A stretch of 64,000 nt of DNA, taken from contig CAKQGQ010000012.1 in NCBI GenBank assembly GCA_934233735.1, forward strand, positions 3,054 through 67,053, in the 5' to 3' direction. The position numbers and the translations under genes are program-made. The DNA comes from an uncultured Clostridia bacterium (GTDB lineage Bacteria > Bacillota > Clostridia > Peptostreptococcales > Anaerovoracaceae). The stretch's first letter is position 1. Each line of letters starts with the position of its first letter. Positions 61,731 through 64,000 of the stretch are shown one piece after another. Below the pieces are notes generated by a model. It was not told where the DNA came from. It was given only the letters and a program-made list of their open reading frames with translations, and did no database searches.

Positions 61731-64000
61731 ATGGAAATCAAACATATATTAAGACGATTTTTGGCATTATGCCTTACAATTGCTTTGATACTGACATTTA
61801 TGCCGCCGATTGAACTTACGGTATATGCAGCGACCAGCGGAACTGTTACGGGTCTGAGCGATGAAAGTATAGGGCTGAGTTTTAGCGGAACTGCAGATGA
61901 TGCGTGGACTGCGAGCGGAACCATGATTACGGGGAGCGCGATAAGTGAAGGTGGTACATGCGGAGACACTTCATATAAATCTACGCTTACCATTACTAAT
62001 AAAAAGACCAGAAAGGCAACCTTATCGTTTAATTATGCAACTGAACAGAATAGTGGAACTATTAAGGTTGATGGAAAGGAGGTAACGGCCAATGGCAATT
62101 TCAGTAAGGAAATTGCGCCGGAGGGAAATGTTACTGTATATATCAAATCAGGCAGCACTACTGCTGCAACAAAAATAATGATAACCAATATAAAGCTTGT
62201 GGCGAATACAAATGCGACCACGACTTTCCAACCGACAGAGAACGGGAGTTATACAGTTGATGGCAATACTGTTACAACGGAATATTCGAAAACACAGAGT
62301 TCCCAAACTGCATATCAGCTTGTTGCGACCCCGGCGAATGGATATCAGTTTCTTGGCTGGTATGCGGTTAATAAAACAAGTGGGAAATATATAAACACGG
62401 ATAAAGAGACCAAAATTAATGTCGAAAGTGACTGCACCATTACAGCAAAGTTTGTAGCTAAAGATGTTGCAATTTTTGAGACAGGTGGACAGCCGTTTGG
62501 TGATTTAAACGAGGCGGTTGAATATGCACAAAGAAATAATCAGGATAAAATAACCCTGAAAAGCGATGGAAGTATATCAGGTAACTATACGATTCCCACA
62601 GGAAAAACGCTCCTCATACCATTTGACGCGGCGGGGACATTGTATACGGTGTCCCCTGCGACAATAAGAAATACTCCTGCTTCAAAACCTTTCAGAACAC
62701 TGACAATGAGTGAAGGCTCTTCCATTACGGTAGAAGGAGCTATAAGCGTAGGTGGACAGTATTTTGCTGCAGGTGGAGGCCAGCAGGGAAGATGCGTTGG
62801 GGACTACGGTTATATTAAAATGCAGAGCGGAAGTCACATTAAAATTAAAAATGGAGGAAATCTTTATGCATGGGGTTTTGTTTCCGGCGATGGCCATATC
62901 ACAGCAGAGTCCGGCGCTACAGTTTATGAATTTTATCAGATTGCAGATTTCCGTGGAGGAAGCGCTTCGAGTGCTATGGAAAATAAAGTCTTTCCATTTT
63001 CGCAGTATTTCGTCCAAAACATTGAAGTTCCGCTGACTTTGAATGCAGGTGCGATAGAGAAAGTGCATACCGGAGTATATGCGATGAGCACTACATACAC
63101 AACAACTATTAATTTTATTGGCGATCGCGGGATGTTTAAAGTCGTTTCCGGAAGCATAACAAAGGATTATGATGAAAAGAAAGACAGACTTGTTTTTTCT
63201 GTTGCAGGTGAAGCAGAGCTTAATACTCTTTCGCTTAAACTTGCAGGAATGAGCGTTAACTCGGCAAGTTATGTACTGCCGATTACGAACAATGTGACTC
63301 TTAATGTTAACAGTGGAAATATTACTGTTAATCAGGACGCAGCACTTTTGGCAGGCACTGAAATAAATATTGCAGAGGGCGCGGGGCTTACGGTTGAAAA
63401 CAACAAAATAGTATATGTATATGATGCGGATGAATGGAACAGCGATAATTTTGTTTGGGGACCATGTAAATTCAAATCCGTGGCATATGCTCCCGGCAAA
63501 GCATATAAAAGAACAGATGCAGATCTTCAGGATGCGAAAATAGATGTTAACGGTATATTGACAGCGGGAGGAAATGTGTACACAACTGCCGGAGGCGCGG
63601 ATATATGCAGCAGCAACGGAAAAGGTCAATATGTTCAGCAAGGTTCTGTAGGAACAGAAACAGTAACCTACCAGTATCCCGGAAATAGCAATAATAAAGA
63701 AACGACAATACCGATTACACCTGCAAAACTTCATAATGGGGATAACGGCAAGACCGGCACTGAAAAGAAAGAATGTTATATAGAGACCAAAGGTGCAGCA
63801 ACCGGAGAAACAATTTTATGGAAGCATAAAGAAGTTGATGTGGAAGCGAAAGCAGCGACATGTACGGAGCCGGGATATGAAGCCGGAACGAAGTGCGAAA
63901 TTTGCGAAAAGACTATGTCAGGGTTAACAGCAATTCCGCCGACCGGACATACAGAAGTTATCGACCCGGCCGTTGAACCAACTTGTACTGATACAGGGCT
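61731..64000 (+). CDS. Large secreted surface protein, partial (runs off the window)
   Basis: At least 756 residues with no stop before the window end. ATG 61731 follows AGAAGGAGAAGG. Signal peptide MEIKHILRRFLALCLTIALI with likely cleavage after VYA (no lipobox Cys). Next come a carbohydrate-binding-like beta-rich domain (about 40-160), a GWYAVNKTSGKYI/FVAK repeat resembling listerial/InlB B-type repeats (about 200-245), a PFGDLNEAVEYAQ motif like the A-V repeat units of the other surface proteins, and a beta-helix-like stretch. Near the end it has ATCTEPGYEAGTKCEICEK followed by AIPPTGHTEV, then a second PTCTDTG. This CxxC/GHT repeat is typical of giant Firmicute surface proteins. Whether it ends in the FN3-like tail cannot be seen. 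Confidence 0.85.
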   Translation, partial: MEIKHILRRFLALCLTIALILTFMPPIELTVYAATSGTVTGLSDESIGLSFSGTADDAWTASGTMITGSAISEGGTCGDTSYKSTLTITNKKTRKATLSFNYATEQNSGTIKVDGKEVTANGNFSKEIAPEGNVTVYIKSGSTTAATKIMITNIKLVANTNATTTFQPTENGSYTVDGNTVTTEYSKTQSSQTAYQLVATPANGYQFLGWYAVNKTSGKYINTDKETKINVESDCTITAKFVAKDVAIFETGGQPFGDLNEAVEYAQRNNQDKITLKSDGSISGNYTIPTGKTLLIPFDAAGTLYTVSPATIRNTPASKPFRTLTMSEGSSITVEGAISVGGQYFAAGGGQQGRCVGDYGYIKMQSGSHIKIKNGGNLYAWGFVSGDGHITAESGATVYEFYQIADFRGGSASSAMENKVFPFSQYFVQNIEVPLTLNAGAIEKVHTGVYAMSTTYTTTINFIGDRGMFKVVSGSITKDYDEKKDRLVFSVAGEAELNTLSLKLAGMSVNSASYVLPITNNVTLNVNSGNITVNQDAALLAGTEINIAEGAGLTVENNKIVYVYDADEWNSDNFVWGPCKFKSVAYAPGKAYKRTDADLQDAKIDVNGILTAGGNVYTTAGGADICSSNGKGQYVQQGSVGTETVTYQYPGNSNNKETTIPITPAKLHNGDNGKTGTEKKECYIETKGAATGETILWKHKEVDVEAKAATCTEPGYEAGTKCEICEKTMSGLTAIPPTGHTEVIDPAVEPTCTDTG

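Noticed and set aside
62682..63734. A 350-codon open frame on the minus strand
   Set aside because: It lies opposite the continuous signal-peptide-bearing plus-strand gene starting at 61731, is very rich in Cys, Ile and Phe, has no family resemblance and no ribosome binding site. It is a shadow.
1..64000. CRISPR arrays, rRNA or tRNA genes, prophage structural genes
   Set aside because: I saw no regularly spaced direct repeats of CRISPR type, no tRNA-like cloverleaf with conserved arms, no rRNA segments and no capsid or tail genes.

Overview
The window looks like chromosomal DNA of a low-to-mid-GC, Gram-positive anaerobe of the class Clostridia. I would guess the Eubacteriales, near Anaerovoracaceae/Mogibacterium-type host-associated bacteria, but there is no rRNA here to prove it. 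The pointers are strong AGGAGG-type ribosome binding sites, a CIRCE-controlled hrcA-grpE-dnaK-dnaJ operon, a DUF711/ACT pair, a tandem glycine riboswitch on an AGCS transporter, and very large Sec-secreted surface proteins built from beta-helix, MBG/Ig-like and FN3-like modules.

Layout. 0.4-7.2 kb: amino-acid/alcohol metabolism. A glycine-riboswitch-controlled alanine/glycine symporter is followed by an IclR regulator and a minus-strand operon (FIST protein, aldehyde dehydrogenase, GldA-like dehydrogenase) whose promoter carries a palindrome of the type IclR proteins bind. 7.3-9.4 kb: a graveyard with a deletion-fused ABC-transporter remnant, a 5'-truncated Rpn/YhgA-like nuclease and a decapitated surface-protein gene. 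9.4-13.7 kb: a MalT/LAL-type LuxR regulator and an AAA-ATPase/PD-(D/E)XK protein. 13.8-27 kb: two giant surface-protein genes with the same conserved 5' element. 27-38.7 kb: MATE exporter, heat-shock operon, an unidentified structured RNA upstream of a PBECR4-like nuclease gene, ABC-F, AEC transporter and GPH/MFS transporter. The MATE and MFS genes share one 17-bp operator inside 19-bp-spacer promoters. 38.7-44.9 kb: DUF711, ACT, radical SAM, ung, LemA, DUF2207. 44.9-59.8 kb: a second surface-protein island with two paralogous MerR regulators, a LytTR regulator, three surface-protein genes and a secreted transglutaminase-like protein. 59.9-64 kb: an internally deleted IS3-family element, an XRE regulator, an Lgt homologue and the start of another large surface protein.

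How the parts fit. The most striking region is 44.9-59.8 kb. Three surface genes (46808, 50934, 55619) begin with almost the same signal-peptide coding sequence, and in two of them this carries an uninterrupted poly-G tract. The tract is 7 G and in frame at 55679, and 8 G and out of frame at 50994. At 46868 it is broken by a T and in frame. This is the signature of slipped-strand ON/OFF phase variation placed inside the signal peptide. Two of the three genes and the transglutaminase gene also have promoters with 19-bp spacers overlapping a shared partial palindrome (core GATGT), the architecture used by MerR activators, and two paralogous MerR genes lie at the edges of the island. I infer a ligand-responsive, phase-variable surface-display system, possibly with transglutaminase-type cross-linking. 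All the intact surface proteins that end within the window, plus one remnant, end in the same basic, Lys/Tyr-rich FN3-like domain of about 95 residues and have no LPXTG or SLH anchor.
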